From positions 37,978 to 101,977 of the forward strand of contig CAKSBP010000005.1 in assembly GCA_934438135.1 (NCBI GenBank): a DNA stretch of 64,000 nucleotides, given 5' to 3'. A model generated the notes under the pieces. That model did not search any database, was not told the DNA's origin, and worked only from the letters and a program-made list of their open reading frames with translations. Made by a program: the position numbers and the translations under genes. This DNA is from an uncultured Clostridium sp. (GTDB lineage Bacteria > Bacillota > Clostridia > Lachnospirales > Lachnospiraceae). Position 1 is the stretch's first letter. Each line of letters begins with the position of its first letter. This document shows, piece after piece, positions 53,540-63,257 of this stretch.

Positions 53540-54542
53540 TTATCTCATCACCTCCGCCACGGGAAATAATAATTTCACCCGCATCTTCAAGTTTTCTGAT
53601 AATATTAACAATCTTCTGCTGTGCCTCTTCTACATCTTTCAAACGTACAGGACCCATATAATCCATATCTTCCTTAATCATTGTAACAAGACGCTTGGAC
53701 AGGTTGTTGAAAATAACATTTTCCACTTCTTCATTGGAGCCTTTCAATGCAACTGCAAGCTCATTATTATCAACTTCACGCAGTACACGCTGAATGGATT
53801 TGTCGTCCAGTGAAAGAATATCCTCGAATACAAACATCTTCTTACGGATTTCATCTGCAAGTTCCGGCTCGTCAATTTCAAGAGATTCCATAATATGTTT
53901 TTCTGTTCCTCTATCCACTGTATTAAGGATATCAACAATAGAATCGACACCACCGACAATGGTGTAATCCTGATTGACAAGTGAAGAAAGCTTCTTCTCC
54001 AGAATCTTTTCCACTTCTTTAATCACATCTGGTGATGTACGATCCATCTGTGCAATACGTTTTGCTACATCGGCCTGCTTGTCTGGTGCCAGCGAAGAAA
54101 TAATCGACGCAGACTGCCCAGCCGGCAGATAAGAAAGAATCAATGCAATGGTCTGTGGATGCTCATCCTGTATAAAGTTTAAAAGCTGAGAAGCATCTGT
54201 TTTCCGCACAAATTCGAATGGACGAACCTGTAAGGATGCCGTAAGCTTTCCAATAACATCCATCGCCTTTTCATGTCCAAGTGCCTTCTCCAGAAGTTCT
54301 TTGGCATAATTAATACCACCTTCTGAAATATATTTTTGAGCCAGACAGATTTCATAGAACTCATCTAAAATTTCATCCTTCGTATCTGTCGGGATACTTC
54401 TTGTATTTGCGATCTCCAGGGTAAGCTGTTCAATCTCATCTTCTTTAAGATGCTTAAAAATTGTACTGGAACGCTCTGGTCCAAGGGCAATAAGCAGGAT
54501 TGCTGCTTTCTGAAGACCCCCGAGTTCACTCTTATTCTCCAT
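53532..54542 (-). CDS. fliG: Flagellar motor switch protein FliG
   Basis: 336 residues. N-terminal FliF-binding domain (LGGLQKAAILLIALGPERSS), middle armadillo domain with EHPQTIALILSYL, and C-terminal torque helix with charged residues (FEDILSLDDKSIQRVLREVDN). It faces MotA and is the rotor. Six bases after fliF. Confidence 0.97.
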   Translation of the reverse strand: MENKSELGGLQKAAILLIALGPERSSTIFKHLKEDEIEQLTLEIANTRSIPTDTKDEILDEFYEICLAQKYISEGGINYAKELLEKALGHEKAMDVIGKLTASLQVRPFEFVRKTDASQLLNFIQDEHPQTIALILSYLPAGQSASIISSLAPDKQADVAKRIAQMDRTSPDVIKEVEKILEKKLSSLVNQDYTIVGGVDSIVDILNTVDRGTEKHIMESLEIDEPELADEIRKKMFVFEDILSLDDKSIQRVLREVDNNELAVALKGSNEEVENVIFNNLSKRLVTMIKEDMDYMGPVRLKDVEEAQQKIVNIIRKLEDAGEIIISRGGGDEIIV

Positions 54543-54548
54543 TAAAAT

Positions 54549-56150
54549 TTACCCCCAATCATCATTCAGCCAGTTTCTAAGCAGCTGAGCAGCTGCCTCT
54601 GGATTCTCATCCACAAATTTCTCAATAAGGCGTCTTGTCTCTGATGTCTCTGAAACTTCAATATCTTCAAGCGGCTGATTTTCTTTCGTTGTAGCAAGAA
54701 GTTCTTCTACAGAAAGTTCTGGTTCTACTTCTGTTACTTTTACTGGTGCCAGTGACTTAAATACGACAAAGGCAAGTAATGCTACAATTAAAACTGTAAG
54801 AATAACCATCAGATAATTAGAAAAACTTCTTGGAGTAGAAACAGAGTCATTAAAGATTGGCTGTTCCCATACTGTCACTGCAATGTTATTTTGAGAAACA
54901 CCGGTAACCTGTGAGATTAAATTTAAGATTCCATTATCCAGTGTAATCTGTGTTCTCTGGTTATTCTTTGCTACGAACTGATCCCAGGTAAGTTTTCCTA
55001 ATGTTCCATCTTTTTCAGCTGTATCCTGATTATATACTTTATATCTTGTTAAAACCACACCAATTGAAGATTTGGCAGCATCAACTGCCCCTACTTCATA
55101 TTCAATATTTTTAACTGTCTGGTTTGGAAGATAATCTGCTTTGTTCAATTTTACTTCTGATGAACTGGAACCATCTGTAGAAACATTATAATCGACGGTT
55201 TCATCGTTAGAGTCTGTTCCTGGAACTCCTGCAGAAATATTTGCTCCAGTTGCACTATAATCATATGTGCTGCTGTAAAGTCCCTGGTCCTGTCCTTCTG
55301 CGGGTGTATAAACCGTAGACATCTCAGTTACTTTATCCATGTTAAACTGAAGATTCTCTGCACTGACATTAACGTCATCATAATTACATGCAAGCAGAAT
55401 ATCTTTTACATTTTTCTTGAAAGTGTTCCTCAGCTTTTCCTTATAATCAGCAGTCGAACTAATGCTTCCACCTAATGTATCTTCATCTTCGCCGGAAAAT
55501 AATACATTTCCGTCACTATCAATTATGGTAATTTTATCTGTAGATTTGTTTCCAACTGCTCCGGCTAACATTTTTGCTACTCCCGCAGCTGCGTCGTCAG
55601 ACATTTTATCTTTCAATGTCAGCATGACACTGACTGATGTATCTTCATTTTCCGAAAAAATTGTACTATCATTTGAGGCAGCCTGTATGTATACTGCTGC
55701 GTCCTTTACGTAATTCAACTTTAAAAGATTTGACCTGATATCATTTTGTAAGGCCAGATTGATTTTTTGATCCTTCTCTTTTTGACCAGTAGAAATCGAA
55801 TTGTTAAGTGCTTCTTCCCAGGACATTCCGGAATCCGGTATATCGCTTGTCCCCATTAATACAACTGCATCCTGATAAGAATCCGTGTCTACATCAACTG
55901 TTAAATTATCTGCTTCCAGTTTACAGGTTATATTGTTGTCTTTCAGCATGTTTATCATCTCTGATGCACTTGACGTATCTTGAAATTTATATAATGTTGT
56001 ATAATTCACCCTAGATAAGACATAATATAATACTATAAATGTCATTAACACAACGGCAAAAACACTTATGATTAGCATCCTCTGCTTTGTTGACAGGTTT
56101 TTCCACATTTCTACAAGCCGAGATGGTATTTGTTTTAGTCTATCTACCAT
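54549..56150 (-). CDS. fliF: Flagellar MS-ring protein FliF
   Basis: 533 residues. Two membrane helices (about 25-45 and about 445-465) flank the ring-building extracytoplasmic domains; the C-terminal cytoplasmic tail binds FliG (RRLIEKFVDENPEAAAQLLRNWL). It is the first-assembled base. Confidence 0.96.
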   Translation of the reverse strand: MVDRLKQIPSRLVEMWKNLSTKQRMLIISVFAVVLMTFIVLYYVLSRVNYTTLYKFQDTSSASEMINMLKDNNITCKLEADNLTVDVDTDSYQDAVVLMGTSDIPDSGMSWEEALNNSISTGQKEKDQKINLALQNDIRSNLLKLNYVKDAAVYIQAASNDSTIFSENEDTSVSVMLTLKDKMSDDAAAGVAKMLAGAVGNKSTDKITIIDSDGNVLFSGEDEDTLGGSISSTADYKEKLRNTFKKNVKDILLACNYDDVNVSAENLQFNMDKVTEMSTVYTPAEGQDQGLYSSTYDYSATGANISAGVPGTDSNDETVDYNVSTDGSSSSEVKLNKADYLPNQTVKNIEYEVGAVDAAKSSIGVVLTRYKVYNQDTAEKDGTLGKLTWDQFVAKNNQRTQITLDNGILNLISQVTGVSQNNIAVTVWEQPIFNDSVSTPRSFSNYLMVILTVLIVALLAFVVFKSLAPVKVTEVEPELSVEELLATTKENQPLEDIEVSETSETRRLIEKFVDENPEAAAQLLRNWLNDDWG

Positions 56151-56210
56151 ATAATCCTCTTTCCATTACATCGCAGTCTCTAAAACTACAATGTTATTTT
56201 ATATCCTCAA

Positions 56211-56522
56211 TTAAAATTGTAAATTCATTAATTCTTTATACGCTTCTACAAGGGAATTTTTTACTGCAACCGTGTATTGCAAAGAAATGTTAGCCTTCAA
56301 TTGTGCATTTTGTAAATCCACTAAGCTGTCAGATTCTCCAAGAGCAAATTTGATTTCTTCTTCTTCTGCCTGGTTAATATAAGAGTTTGTATTATCGATT
56401 CCGTCCAGAGCAGACTGAAATACTGATTCAAAGGCTTGATTTCGATTACTGTCTGTCTTTTTAACACTGCTGTAATCGTAATTACCAGCCTGGCTGATTT
56501 GATTAATACCCGTTACTGTCAT
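56211..56522 (-). CDS. fliE: Flagellar hook-basal body protein FliE
   Basis: 103 residues, helical. The C-terminal block (DLQNAQLKANISLQYTVAVKNSLVEAYKELMNLQF) is the FliE signature. It joins the MS-ring to the rod. Confidence 0.93.
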   Translation of the reverse strand: MTVTGINQISQAGNYDYSSVKKTDSNRNQAFESVFQSALDGIDNTNSYINQAEEEEIKFALGESDSLVDLQNAQLKANISLQYTVAVKNSLVEAYKELMNLQF

Positions 56523-56534
56523 TATTTACCTCCA

Positions 56535-56972
56535 CTATTTCCCCATATCTAATGTCTGCATTGCAAGATTCTTTGAAGCATTAAATGCTGTTACATTCGC
56601 TTCATAAGCCCTGCTTGCATCAATTAGATTTGTCATCTCTGTTACTGTATTTACATTTGGATAAGATACATACCCATCTTCATCCGCATCTGGATGTGAC
56701 GGTTCATATACTTTTCTTACATCCGTACTTGTATCTTCCACAATACTCGTAACTTTAACACCACTGCCTATAAGACCAGATGCTGTGCTTAATGCCTTTG
56801 AAAATGAAAAATCATTTTTTTCAGCAAAAACAACTGTCTTTCTCCTATATACATTCCCATTCTCATCACGCGTCGTATTCACATTCGCAATGTTTTGAGA
56901 GATTGTATCCATTCTGAGTCTTTGGGCAGTCAGCCCACTGGCACTAATATCCATTCCGCCAAAAACTGACAT
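56535..56972 (-). CDS. flgC: Flagellar basal-body rod protein FlgC
   Basis: 145 residues from ATG 56972. TTG 56981 is possible, but AGGAG spacing favours the ATG. N-terminal rod motif ASGLTAQRLRMDTISQNIANVNT; C-terminal coiled coil MTNLIDASRAYEANVTAF. Confidence 0.95.
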   Translation of the reverse strand: MSVFGGMDISASGLTAQRLRMDTISQNIANVNTTRDENGNVYRRKTVVFAEKNDFSFSKALSTASGLIGSGVKVTSIVEDTSTDVRKVYEPSHPDADEDGYVSYPNVNTVTEMTNLIDASRAYEANVTAFNASKNLAMQTLDMGK

Positions 56973-57010
56973 TTGGTACAACTCCTTTCCTATTTCCTTA
57001 TCCCCATTTT

Positions 57011-57394
57011 TTATGATTTAGACAATGCTGTCTTTATTCTGGTATATTCATTTGTCATAGATTCCATCAGACCCTTATAGCGAATCTGGGTTTTTGCCAT
57101 TTCAGAATTTTCTGTATCAATATCAACATTATTCCCGTCATATCGGTAACTAAGATTTGCATTATCTGTATATGTTGTAGCTGTTAAAGCATCTAAATCT
57201 ATGTTATCAACACATTGATCTAAGGTATATCCGTCTCCAAGTTCTGCCTGAAGATATGTTTCAAACTGTACATCCTTACGCTTATAATTTGGAGTACTGA
57301 CGTTAGAAATATTGTCAGAGATTACTTCCATTCTTGACCAGCTGGCATTCGCAGCTTTCCCCAGAACGTTGATGTAGCTATACATATTGGCCAT
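57011..57394 (-). CDS. flgB: Flagellar basal-body rod protein FlgB
   Basis: 127 residues. Rod motif ASWSRMEVISDNISNVSTPNYKRKDV; C-terminal rod helix AKTQIRYKGLMESMTNEYTRIKTAL. First gene of the fla/che operon, 98 bases after codY, with its own promoter. AAAGGA precedes ATG 57394. Confidence 0.95.
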   Translation of the reverse strand: MANMYSYINVLGKAANASWSRMEVISDNISNVSTPNYKRKDVQFETYLQAELGDGYTLDQCVDNIDLDALTATTYTDNANLSYRYDGNNVDIDTENSEMAKTQIRYKGLMESMTNEYTRIKTALSKS

Positions 57395-57420
57395 ATAATC
57401 ACGTCCTTTCTTTATTTAAT

Positions 57421-57448
57421 ATTATACTAAAAAACACCTAAAACACAA
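57421..57448 (-). promoter_or_regulatory. Principal fla/che operon promoter
   Basis: TTGTGT (57443-57448) and TATAAT (57421-57426) have a 16-base spacer. It is sigma-A-like and not sigma-28-like, so the operon that contains sigD starts from a housekeeping promoter, as in B. subtilis. Confidence 0.7.
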
Positions 57449-57463
57449 GGAATATTTCGTTCC
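57449..57463 (-). promoter_or_regulatory. Inverted repeat abutting the fla/che promoter
   Basis: GGAA-TATTTCG-TTCC (plus-strand reading) sits directly upstream of the -35 box. The position suits an activator or repressor site. It is not a match to the known CodY box, AATTTTCWGAAAATT, so the regulator is unknown. Confidence 0.35.
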
Positions 57464-57492
57464 AATTATTTCATTGTCTATATCCGTATCTG

Positions 57493-58266
57493 TTATATCT
57501 TTTTCATTTCTTTTAGTTCTTCAAAAACAACATCATTCAATACTCTGATGTATGTTCCTTTCATTCCTGAAGATTTGGACTCAATCACACCCGCGCTTTC
57601 AAACTTACGGATTGCATTAATAATAACCGAACGGGTAATACCGACTTTTTCTGCTACCTTACTGCCAACTACTATCCCCTCTGTTCCATTCAATTCCTTC
57701 AAAATCTGAATCATAGCTTCCAGTTCCGAATAGGACAGTGTACTGATTGCTGATTTTACAACGTGTTTTTTACGTGTTTCTTCTGCACTTTCCTCGCTGA
57801 CAGATCGAAGCATCTCAAGTCCGACTACCGTTGTTCCATATTCACTCAGTATAATATCATCTATATCATATAATACGTCACATTTATATAGGAACAAAGT
57901 CCCTAACCGCTCTCCAGCAATGTTAATTGGGGTAATAATTGCAGAATACCTGCTCATTTCTTCGAAATCAAATCCGAATGTTTCCAGGTTTACATTTTCT
58001 TTCGTAGATAACACATTTAAGAATCTTTCATTAAGCATCTCGTCAATATAACCGCCTACACAATCCTGAATAAATTCCTTAATTTCTTTCATATCGGCCC
58101 GGTTATGTATGCCTAGCACCTTGCCCTTTTTACTGATTACAAGGACATTTGAATTTAACGTGTCACTTAAAACACTGCATATATCATTAAATACAACTTT
58201 CTGGGAATTACTGTTGTGTAATAACTTATTTATTTTTCTTGTCTTGTCAAGAAGCTGAACACCCAT
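57493..58266 (-). CDS. codY: GTP- and branched-chain amino-acid-sensing global repressor CodY
   Basis: 257 residues. N-terminal GAF-like domain (KTRKINKLLHNSNSQKVVFNDIC) and C-terminal winged helix (GITRSVIINAIRKFESAGVIES). CodY represses nutrient-scavenging, and in many Bacillota motility genes, when GTP and Ile/Leu/Val are high. It stands directly upstream of flgB, as in B. subtilis. AAGGAGG precedes ATG 58266. Confidence 0.96.
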   Translation of the reverse strand: MGVQLLDKTRKINKLLHNSNSQKVVFNDICSVLSDTLNSNVLVISKKGKVLGIHNRADMKEIKEFIQDCVGGYIDEMLNERFLNVLSTKENVNLETFGFDFEEMSRYSAIITPINIAGERLGTLFLYKCDVLYDIDDIILSEYGTTVVGLEMLRSVSEESAEETRKKHVVKSAISTLSYSELEAMIQILKELNGTEGIVVGSKVAEKVGITRSVIINAIRKFESAGVIESKSSGMKGTYIRVLNDVVFEELKEMKKI

Positions 58267-58317
58267 ATATAACCTCCTTGTAATGAGCTATAACAAAAAC
58301 ACTTCAATTTCTCATTT

Positions 58318-58346
58318 ATGTTATCATAACTTACATGCAAAAACAA
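58318..58346 (-). promoter_or_regulatory. Candidate codY promoter
   Basis: TTGTTT (58341-58346) and TAACAT (58318-58323) are separated by 17 bases; the -10 lies within a TTATG-ATAA-CATAA inverted repeat. About 50 bases to the ATG. Weak-to-moderate match. Confidence 0.45.
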
Positions 58347-58431
58347 TAGTTATTTTTTCACGTTTTTTTAGAATTCTTTCAAAGAAGCTTTTATTTACGT
58401 TATACATTATGTTTTTAAAATTAAACATTTA

Positions 58432-58468
58432 AAAAAGCTGATGAAAGTTAACATTCCATCAGCTTTTC
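58432..58468 (-). terminator. Terminator of the yifB-dprA-topA operon
   Basis: AAAAGCTGATG (58434-58444) pairs perfectly with CATCAGCTTTT (58458-58468), followed on the minus strand by a six-T run. Three bases after the topA stop. Confidence 0.88.
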
Positions 58469-58470
58469 TT

Positions 58471-60552
58471 TTATTCTTTTTCTTTTTCTTTTTCTTTTAC
58501 TTTCATATAACCGCAGGCTGGATCTGCACAGACAATTTTATTTCCTTTTTCAATCGTATAGCCGCCACAATCCGGACACTTTTCCTTCGTTGGCTTCTGC
58601 CATGACATAAAGTCACAGTCTGGATTATCCTCGCATCCATAATATTTTCTTCCTTTTTTCGTCTTACGGATTACAACTTCTTTCCCACACTTTGGACATG
58701 GAACACCAATTTTTTCAAAATAAGGCTTTGTAACCCTGCATTCAGGAAATCCAGGACATGCTAAAAACTTTCCATGTGGTCCATATTTCACAACCAGATG
58801 ACGGCCACATTCCTCACAGATAACATCGCTTACTTCATCTTCAATTTTCACATGTTCCAGTTCATTTTCAGCCTGAGTTACCGCTTCCTTAAGATCTGGA
58901 TAAAAATTGCTTACAACGGTCTTCCATGAAACCGAACCGTCTTCTACACGATCCAGCAGACCTTCTAAGCTTGCTGTAAAATTCACATCTACAATGCTAG
59001 GAAAAGATGTCTTCATAATGGAATTTACAACCTCACCAAGCTCTGTAACATAGAGCTTTTTATTCTCTTTCGCAACGTATCGTCTGGCGATAATCGTTGT
59101 AATCGTCGGTGCATATGTGCTTGGACGTCCAATTCCCAATTCTTCAAGAGTTTTGACCAGAGACGCCTCTGTAAAATGAGCAGGTGGTTCTGTAAAATGC
59201 TGTCCACTGAAATATTCATCTGCATCCAATGAAGAAGCACAGGATAAAGAAGACGTTACTCCTGCTTTTTCCTCCTTTTCCTCGTCATTGGTATATACAT
59301 TTAAATATCCTTCAAATACCAGTTTGGAAGCTGCTGCTGTAAACCGATAACCACCTCCATCTATTTTAATGGACGTTGTTTCATATTTTGCATTCTGCAT
59401 TCTAGACGCTACAAATCTTCTCCAGATTAACTGATACAGTCTAAACTGGTCTCTGGAAAGAGATTCTTTTACAATAACCGGATTTAATTCTACATAAGTC
59501 GGACGAATCGCCTCATGGGCATCCTGTATTTTCTTTTTACTTTCTTTTTTCAGCGTTTTCTCAGCAACATTTTCACTTCCGAAGTTTGCTTCAATATATT
59601 CTTTGCAGTCATGATCTGCCTCTTCCGAAATACGGGTAGAATCCGTACGCAGATAAGTAATCAGACCAATTGTGCCTTTTCCTTTAATATCCACACCTTC
59701 ATATAACTGCTGTGCCAGACGCATAGTCTTCTGAGTAGAAAAGTTCAGAAGCTTCGCCGCTTCCTGCTGTAATGTACTGGTTGTAAACGGAATCGGTGCT
59801 TTCTTTACACGCTCTCCCTTTTTTATATCTGAAATCTGAAAAGAGGCATTTTCCAGCTGGCTCATAATCTGATCCAATTCCTGTTTATTATGAATTACCA
59901 TCTTTTCTTTCTCGGTTCCGTAGAACTTTGCATGCAGAGGTTTCTTCTGACCTTCTACCTTAAAGTCACATTCGAGGCTCCAGTATTCCTGTGGAACAAA
60001 TGCATTAATTTCTTCTTCTCTATCACAGATAATACGAAGTGCAACAGATTGAACTCTTCCGGCACTTAATCCTCTTTTGACTTTCGCCCAGAGTAATGGA
60101 CTGATTCCATACCCCACCATACGGTCGACCATTCTTCTGGCCTGCTGGGAATCCACCATATTGATATCAATATCCCTTGCCTGCTTGATTGATGACTTTA
60201 CCGCATTCTTGGTGATTTCATTAAATGTAATCCTGCTGTATTTTGACTCATCCAGTTTCAGTGCCTTAGACAGATGCCAGGATATTGCTTCTCCCTCACG
60301 ATCGGGGTCAGTTGCAAGATATACTTTATCTGCTTTCTTTGCTTCTTTGCGAAGTTTAGCAAGAAGTTCTCCTTTTCCCCTGATAGTTATATAATGTGGT
60401 TCATATCCATTCTCAACATCGATACCTAATTTACTTTTGGGAAGGTCTCTTACATGGCCATTCGATGCTACAACCTCATAATTGGTTCCTAAAAACTTTT
60501 TTATGGTTTTAGCTTTTGCAGGCGACTCCACAATCACTAAATTCTTAGGCAT
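58471..60552 (-). CDS. topA: DNA topoisomerase I
   Basis: 693 residues, type IA. Toprim domain (IVESPAKAKTIKKFLG), catalytic Tyr in LITYLRTDSTRI, and three C-terminal Cys4 zinc ribbons (CEECG, CPKCG, CPDCG starts). It relaxes negative supercoils. The last residues are a KEKEKEKE tail encoded by a six-base repeat. Lies 17 bases after dprA. Confidence 0.97.
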   Translation of the reverse strand: MPKNLVIVESPAKAKTIKKFLGTNYEVVASNGHVRDLPKSKLGIDVENGYEPHYITIRGKGELLAKLRKEAKKADKVYLATDPDREGEAISWHLSKALKLDESKYSRITFNEITKNAVKSSIKQARDIDINMVDSQQARRMVDRMVGYGISPLLWAKVKRGLSAGRVQSVALRIICDREEEINAFVPQEYWSLECDFKVEGQKKPLHAKFYGTEKEKMVIHNKQELDQIMSQLENASFQISDIKKGERVKKAPIPFTTSTLQQEAAKLLNFSTQKTMRLAQQLYEGVDIKGKGTIGLITYLRTDSTRISEEADHDCKEYIEANFGSENVAEKTLKKESKKKIQDAHEAIRPTYVELNPVIVKESLSRDQFRLYQLIWRRFVASRMQNAKYETTSIKIDGGGYRFTAAASKLVFEGYLNVYTNDEEKEEKAGVTSSLSCASSLDADEYFSGQHFTEPPAHFTEASLVKTLEELGIGRPSTYAPTITTIIARRYVAKENKKLYVTELGEVVNSIMKTSFPSIVDVNFTASLEGLLDRVEDGSVSWKTVVSNFYPDLKEAVTQAENELEHVKIEDEVSDVICEECGRHLVVKYGPHGKFLACPGFPECRVTKPYFEKIGVPCPKCGKEVVIRKTKKGRKYYGCEDNPDCDFMSWQKPTKEKCPDCGGYTIEKGNKIVCADPACGYMKVKEKEKEKE

Positions 60553-60569
60553 TCTACCACTCCCTTAAT

Positions 60570-61676
60570 TTATTCGTTCGCAGAAACATTCGTTTCAAGA
60601 ATATAAAAATTTTTCACAATCTGCTTAATATAACCTTTCGTTTCCAAGGCCAAAAGACATTCTAATAGTTCCAATAACCCAAGTTCTGTTTCTTCCAATA
60701 ATTCATTAATATGCTTTGGCTGATAACTCAAATTAGCATACACTATTTTTTCCCGTGTTTCAAGCATATTATTATTTTTTTTCGAATCTTTGCATTTACC
60801 TGCATCATAAAAATGGTAGTTTTGCAGAATATCCTTTGGTTCCTGGACTAGATTTGCTCCCATCTTAATCAGGCGGTTGCAGCCATAACTTCTGATATCT
60901 CCAATCCTTCCAGGCACTGCAAAAATATCTTTTCCCTGTTCCAAGGCAATATCTGCTGTAATCAAAGAACCACTTCTCTCCTTTGCCTCCACAACCAGAA
61001 TTCCATCACACAGGCCACTGATAATCCGGTTACGCATTGGAAAATTTCCTGCAAATGCCGGTATTCCCAGTCCATATTCTGACAAAATGCCTCCTTTGGC
61101 AGCAATTTTATCATATAATCTCTGGTTCTCTGGTGGATAGCAGACATCAATACCACTTCCTAGAACCGCCCAAGTACTTCCTGCTTCCTCTACAGCACCC
61201 TGCTGTGCATAACTGTCAATCCCTCTTGCCATACCACTGATAATCTGAATTCCAGCCTTTGAAAGCTCTCTGGCAAACATAATCGCAATTTCCCTTCCAT
61301 AAATAGAACATTCTCTTGCTCCTACTATAGCAATGCTTTTTTTCTCCTCTGACGGAAGTCTTCCTTTATAATAAAGTCCGTAAGGAGCATCTTCAAAATT
61401 TAACAGCTTCTGAGGATAATCTGCATCCATTTTCGATACAAAATATATGCCTCGTTTTTCTAATTTAGCATATGCGATTTCAATTCGTTCTGGATTTCTA
61501 CTCTTTATAATCGCATCTGTAATCTTATGACCAAATCCTGGGATTTTTAAGATTTCGGTTTGTTTCGCCTGATAAATTCCTTCCGGACATTGAAATACGG
61601 ATAATAGTTTTCGGATTCTGGCACTGCCAAGTCCAGAGACATTTACAAGCCAGAACCAATATCTTTTTGCATCCAT
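60570..61676 (-). CDS. dprA: DNA-processing protein DprA
   Basis: 368 residues. N-terminal helical region (SAM/HhH-like: LGSARIRKLLSVFQCPEGI, IPGFGHKITDAI), central Rossmann-like ssDNA-binding fold (IAIVGARECSIYGREIAIMFARELSKAG, GSGIDVCYPPENQRLYD, LSEYGLGIPAFAGNFPMRNRIISGL) and C-terminal winged helix. It loads RecA on incoming ssDNA in transformation. One base after yifB. Confidence 0.95.
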   Translation of the reverse strand: MDAKRYWFWLVNVSGLGSARIRKLLSVFQCPEGIYQAKQTEILKIPGFGHKITDAIIKSRNPERIEIAYAKLEKRGIYFVSKMDADYPQKLLNFEDAPYGLYYKGRLPSEEKKSIAIVGARECSIYGREIAIMFARELSKAGIQIISGMARGIDSYAQQGAVEEAGSTWAVLGSGIDVCYPPENQRLYDKIAAKGGILSEYGLGIPAFAGNFPMRNRIISGLCDGILVVEAKERSGSLITADIALEQGKDIFAVPGRIGDIRSYGCNRLIKMGANLVQEPKDILQNYHFYDAGKCKDSKKNNNMLETREKIVYANLSYQPKHINELLEETELGLLELLECLLALETKGYIKQIVKNFYILETNVSANE

Positions 61677-61677
61677 T

Positions 61678-63213
61678 CTACTCCTCCTCCCTTAATAAGG
61701 AATCGAAGTTTCGATAGAAAAAGGCTTCTTCCATATGAGACAGCTTGATTTCTTCGGATGCATCCAAATCTGCAATCGTTCTTGATACCCGCAGAACACT
61801 TTGATAGGATCTTGCAGTCAAATGCATGGTTTCATACATTTTCTTTAAAAAATCCTGCTCTCTTTGTCCACATTTCAGTTCACTATCCATCTGGGTTTTA
61901 CTAAGCTGAGAATTAAAACAGATTCCTTTTCCACGATAACGAAACAGCTGACGCTCCCTTGCTTCTTTCACACGCTCCCGGATTGTGTGGGAAGACTCAT
62001 TGCTGTTGTTACGCATTTCTTTGTAATTTATCTTCACTGCCTCTGCACAGATATCCATTCGATCCAACATTGCCTTACTGATTTTATTCTGATAACGGAT
62101 AATCTGCTGGGATGTACAATGGCAGCGATTCTTATCCGGATAAAATCCACAGGGGCATAAATTCGTTGCTCCAACCAGCATAAAGGAAGCTGGGAACTGA
62201 TACATCGTATTCAGCCTGGAAAGTGTTATCTTACGTTCTTCCACCGGCTGCCTCAATACTTCAATCACATCTCTTTTATATTCTGCCAATTCGTCTAAAA
62301 ATAAAACGCCTCCACTTGCAAAACTGATTTCTCCAGGATGCGGGATCATTCCTCCTCCTAAAAGTGCAGCAGCTGTAATGGTATGATGCGGTGCCCGAAA
62401 CGGACGTGATGTAATAAAAGAATTCTTAGAATTCAAAAGACCCGATATACTATATATTTTAGATATTTCCATCGCTTCTTCAAATGTAAGTTCCGGCATA
62501 ATCGTAGGAATTCTCCTAGCCAGCATAGTCTTTCCGGACCCTGGAGGTCCAGCCATTAAAAGATTATGCTTTCCTGCTACGGCCACTTCAACCGCGCGTT
62601 TTAAAAGCTTCTGTCCCGCGACATCACGGAAATCAACTTTCTCTTTTTCTTTCCTGCGGCGAAACAATTTACTTCTGTCGATTTTCATTTCTTCTAAAAG
62701 ACAGTTTCCATTCAAATGTTCCACAACCTCTGACAAGTTTCTGGCTCCATAAACACAGATGCCTTCTACCATGGCACCCTCCTCTTTATTTTCCTCTGGA
62801 ACAATACATGAGCTAAATCCCTGCTGCTTTGCTTCATATACCATAGGTAGTATACCATTTACCGGCTTTATGCTTCCATCCAGACTTAATTCCCCGGACA
62901 ATAGCACCTTTTCACTTTCCTGCCCTTTAATAATATGTAGACTTTTTAAAATCGACACAGCAATTGCTAAATCAAAAGAGGTTCCCTCTTTCCGGATATC
63001 TGCCGGAGAAAGGTTCACCGTTATCTTTTTCACTGGCAGCCGATAACCTGTATTCTTCATGGCTATCCGTACGCGCTCTCTGGCCTCTTTCACCTGGGAA
63101 CCTAAATAACCAACCAACTGGAACACCGGCATTCCTTCACTTACATCAGATTCTGCCTGAACAATCCGTGCATTCATTCCATGAATGAGGGCACAATATG
63201 ATTTACTAAACAT
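61678..63213 (-). CDS. YifB/ComM-family Mg chelatase-like AAA+ ATPase
   Basis: 511 residues. N-terminal Lon-like/chelatase-associated domain (1-185), AAA+ core with Walker A MAGPPGSGKTML and Walker B GGVLFLDEL, and a zinc-like Cys/His set in LCPCGFYPDKNRCHC. ComM-type helicases promote branch migration during natural transformation, a sensible partner for dprA downstream. The start ATG 63213 follows GGAAGGAG. Confidence 0.92.
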   Translation of the reverse strand: MFSKSYCALIHGMNARIVQAESDVSEGMPVFQLVGYLGSQVKEARERVRIAMKNTGYRLPVKKITVNLSPADIRKEGTSFDLAIAVSILKSLHIIKGQESEKVLLSGELSLDGSIKPVNGILPMVYEAKQQGFSSCIVPEENKEEGAMVEGICVYGARNLSEVVEHLNGNCLLEEMKIDRSKLFRRRKEKEKVDFRDVAGQKLLKRAVEVAVAGKHNLLMAGPPGSGKTMLARRIPTIMPELTFEEAMEISKIYSISGLLNSKNSFITSRPFRAPHHTITAAALLGGGMIPHPGEISFASGGVLFLDELAEYKRDVIEVLRQPVEERKITLSRLNTMYQFPASFMLVGATNLCPCGFYPDKNRCHCTSQQIIRYQNKISKAMLDRMDICAEAVKINYKEMRNNSNESSHTIRERVKEARERQLFRYRGKGICFNSQLSKTQMDSELKCGQREQDFLKKMYETMHLTARSYQSVLRVSRTIADLDASEEIKLSHMEEAFFYRNFDSLLREEE

Positions 63214-63257
63214 GTTACTCCTTCCATTGTTTTCAATGAAAGCACATCCTCGCTACT

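Noticed and set aside
57449..57463. CodY box at the flgB promoter
   Set aside because: The repeat there does not fit the AATTTTCWGAAAATT consensus, so CodY control of flgB is not shown by sequence.
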